Positions 62,101-64,000 of a DNA stretch of 64,000 nucleotides are shown piece by piece (the stretch's first letter is position 1; each line of letters opens with the position of its first letter). Both the position numbers and the translations under genes were made by a program. The DNA comes from Xestospongia muta (taxonomy: Eukaryota; Porifera; Demospongiae; Haplosclerida; Petrosiidae). The stretch is from the NCBI GenBank assembly GCA_963693285.1, contig OY848917.1, forward strand, positions 8,494,192 to 8,558,191, in the 5' to 3' direction. The notes below the pieces were generated by a model. The model was not told the DNA's origin, did not search any database, and was given only the letters and a program-made list of their open reading frames with translations.

Positions 62101-63513
62101 ATGAGGAAGAAACTAAAGATATGCACAGTCATGATTTGAGTAGACGTAAGTATATATAGCTATGTGTCTTGTAGTGATGGCATTACAACTAAAAAATGCC
62201 TTGATTTAGATAATCATTGACATTTATTGATTATTTTGTGTAACCTCACAAGATAGAAAGATTCTGATTCTATGTAATAATATTCAATAAATTTTGAACT
62301 TTCCAGGCCTTGTATTTTTTAAATCAACTAACATCTTGAATTTTTATGTTAACATAGTGTTTTCATCTTGTAATCATTCTATAACTCTTAATGGCAGTTG
62401 TCATATCATGCACAACACACCATATTTTATCAAAAAGTGATTTTCTCGGCCTTCTAATGTTATTGAAATAAAAGTGACCCTCAAAGAAACTTTAATTTTC
62501 TTTAAAGTTTTCATTGTTTACCAATTAATCCAATGTTCATGATGTATTAAAACACTTGTCTCAAATAGTAGCCTCCTTTCAGATGGATCATTAACATTGT
62601 AATGATAGTTACTACTCATGGAAATATGGTACTGGTAATACAGGAGATCAAGAAAGCTTCATTGTGGAAAAGGTTGAACATTGGATGATGAATGAAAAAT
62701 AATCACACTAAGATTATTATGCATATTGAAATATTTATGGTAGGAATGTTTCTGGTATGCAATTGTGTTCGAAATTTTTTCACCATATTAATTTTTATAC
62801 AAAACCTTTTGTAATGAGAAAGTTTCCTTATCTACAGTATGAAGATGTCATCATATAGTAGTATTGTATATTGTAGATGCCTTTTATTGTCTTATAATTA
62901 GGCTACATGATAATGTCTATAATATTGAAGGTGATTATAGTTGTAGCTAATAATTATTGGCATTTATGTTTTTACATCAATTTTCTGTCTTATGAGGTAT
63001 AAACTATTCAGATTACCATGCTATTTATATATTAGATACTTTATGTTCAATCAGAACAAGTGCCATATCTGTAATTATGTTAGTAGACCTTTCTATCAGT
63101 AGACCCAGATAGTAAGGGCATTTTGTAAGGACTTTATAGAAGTGGTTAATTTTAAAAGAAAAAACATATAACACTCAGTTTAATCAGTCATTAGAAATTG
63201 ACTGTTGTTTTTTCTAGATATTTTAAAAGAAATTCCCAATCACAAGGAAGCAGTTTCCCTTTTGACAAATATTAGTGCTGATTGGGAAGTGATTGGTATA
63301 GCCCTCGGTGTTTCACAAATTGATTTGAAAGGCTTACAACCAGAAAGCATCAATATAACAGTCAAGCTCTCCCAAGTAATAGCTAAATGGATGGAAACTG
63401 AGTCATCATCACCTGTTTCCTGGGAGACATTGATCTCTGCCATTGAGGGGCCTATTGTTAACAACAAACAGAAAGCTAAGGAGATACGTGATTACCTCTA
63501 TAGTCAACATTAA
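59156..63513 (+). CDS. Roc/COR-type GTPase with C-terminal Death domain, copy 2
   Basis: Second copy of the gene at 6,682. Model: exons 59,156-61,249, 61,803-61,827, 62,080-62,145 and 63,218-63,513, phases consistent, 826 residues. P-loop GTAGVGKTT, DCGGQPAF and GTRGD are unchanged. Differences from copy 1: only six substitutions in about the first 450 residues. The COR end has many more, plus a QLD triplet insertion. The Death domain has about 27 changes in 95 residues and one extra Ser. The 66-nt exon found at 9,500 in copy 1 has lost its 3' part and donor here, but its neighbours share phase 1 so skipping keeps the frame. Copy 2 lacks the TGA that ends read-through of intron 1 in copy 1, so read-through would add about 30 residues. 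Confidence 0.8.
61388..61450 (+). other. Cryptic 55-nt exon, copy 2 (approximate limits)
   Basis: Counterpart of 8,908-8,962: CTTTTCAG, then AGTATCTGTCAGTAAAG to AAAGTG|GTGAGA. Same length and same phase conflict with exon 1. Confidence 0.35.
61988..62006 (+). other. Truncated third exon of copy 2
   Basis: The first 19 nt of the exon (GTCGATTTGCTTCATTTGT) remain. The rest and the donor are removed by a 164-bp deletion relative to 9,519-9,682 of copy 1, with TTGT at both deletion ends. Confidence 0.8.
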
Positions 63514-63593
63514 CATTACAAGTGGTACATGTGTTACCATGTGATTACACTCTGTGCTTGCACAAAAACTGAAAACATTTTTGTCATGTCATG

Positions 63594-63760
63594 CTACTTA
63601 TATTTTATTATGACACAATGCTAATACCTTGCTGCTACTTATATTTTATTATGACACAATGCTAATACCTTGCTGCTACTTATATTTTATTATGACACAA
63701 TGCTAATACCTTGCTGCTACTTATATTTTATTATGACACAATGCCAATACCTTGTTGCTA
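63594..63760. repeat. 41-bp tandem repeat, four units
   Basis: TATTTTATTATGACACAATG recurs at 63,601, 63,642, 63,683 and 63,724. Copy 1 has one unit at about 11,279. Confidence 0.95.
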
Positions 63761-63902
63761 TTTGTTTGTGTAAAATGATTTTCTGTAAATATTTATGTCA
63801 AAACTTTTGCATGTGAATATAATATTACTGTATTTCCTCGAGTAGAGGCATGGTCTAGAGGCTTGAATTGAGGTTGGGCTATAGCCACATGAGTTTGGCG
63901 AA

Positions 63903-64000
63903 AGGAAGGAAAACTTGGTAAGTACTGCTTTCACATGCGCATAATTTCCATAGATTTGTTAGATAATAGTATTATAGTCTAAGAATTCTCCGTCAACTAT
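63903..64000. mobile_element. Partial copy of the MITE family, running off the window
   Basis: CTTGGTAAGTACTGCTTTC, CATGCGCATAATTTCCATAG and CCGTCAACTAT follow the order of 46,090-46,175 (CCTGGTAACTACTGTTTGC, CATGCGTTTAATTTCCACAG, AGTCAACTAT). The outer TAGCCTCG end is not clear. Its left limit lies just beyond the end of similarity with copy 1, so it may lie at the duplication boundary. Confidence 0.6.

Overview
The window is AT-rich, intron-bearing animal DNA. I infer a demosponge. The evidence is a short-chain (spongin-type) collagen gene with a secreted Gly-X-Y stretch and a ten-cysteine C-terminal domain, a Roc/COR-type GTPase joined to a Death domain (DD), half-DED exons, very short GT-AG introns (46-55 bp in one element), and a dense load of decayed metazoan transposons. 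I see no bacterial operon, CRISPR array, rRNA or tRNA. All calls come from reading the sequence; no database was searched.

Layout. (1) 1-11,440: a hAT transposase relic, a satellite array of about 40 monomers of ~146 bp (300-6,180), and Roc-COR-DD gene copy 1 (6,682-11,191). (2) 11,700-24,300: a shuffled region where a small set of modules recurs: a Roc/COR C-terminal relic, repeat A, DED half-exons, one intact short-chain collagen gene (19,646-20,524) and separate broken 5' and 3' pieces of paralogues, and repeat R with a 19-bp minisatellite. (3) 24,300-33,000: microsatellites, a dead CR1-like LINE on the minus strand, a proline-rich repeat region and exon-like tandem repeats. (4) 33,000-40,300: remains of transposase-type genes (a P-element/THAP9-like family, a DDE integrase-like family), a coiled-coil RING gene with one homopolymer frameshift, and a SAMD3-like relic. 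(5) 40,300-53,400: mostly featureless, but with a 607-bp MITE, a 54-bp palindromic relative of it inside a decayed IS4EU/ISL2EU-like transposase, and a decayed hAT (ZMYM1-like) transposase. (6) 53,430-64,000: a direct-orientation second copy of region 1 (hAT relic, satellite array, Roc-COR-DD copy 2).

The two Roc-COR-DD genes look like innate-immune or cell-death signalling switches: a GTPase and COR core that would control a C-terminal Death domain for homotypic interaction. Introns and the first two thirds of the GTPase exon are almost the same in the two copies, but the Death-domain exon and the end of the COR region differ at many amino acids.

The strongest candidates for something undescribed are: (a) the satellite just upstream of each gene, whose monomers each carry a branch-point-like CTGAC, an AG acceptor and, 1-3 nt later, a GTAAGT donor on the gene strand, i.e. 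a tandem array of recursive-splice-like sites; (b) a 54-bp palindromic element with 9-bp target duplications inserted in frame; (c) Death-domain diversification between recent duplicates.
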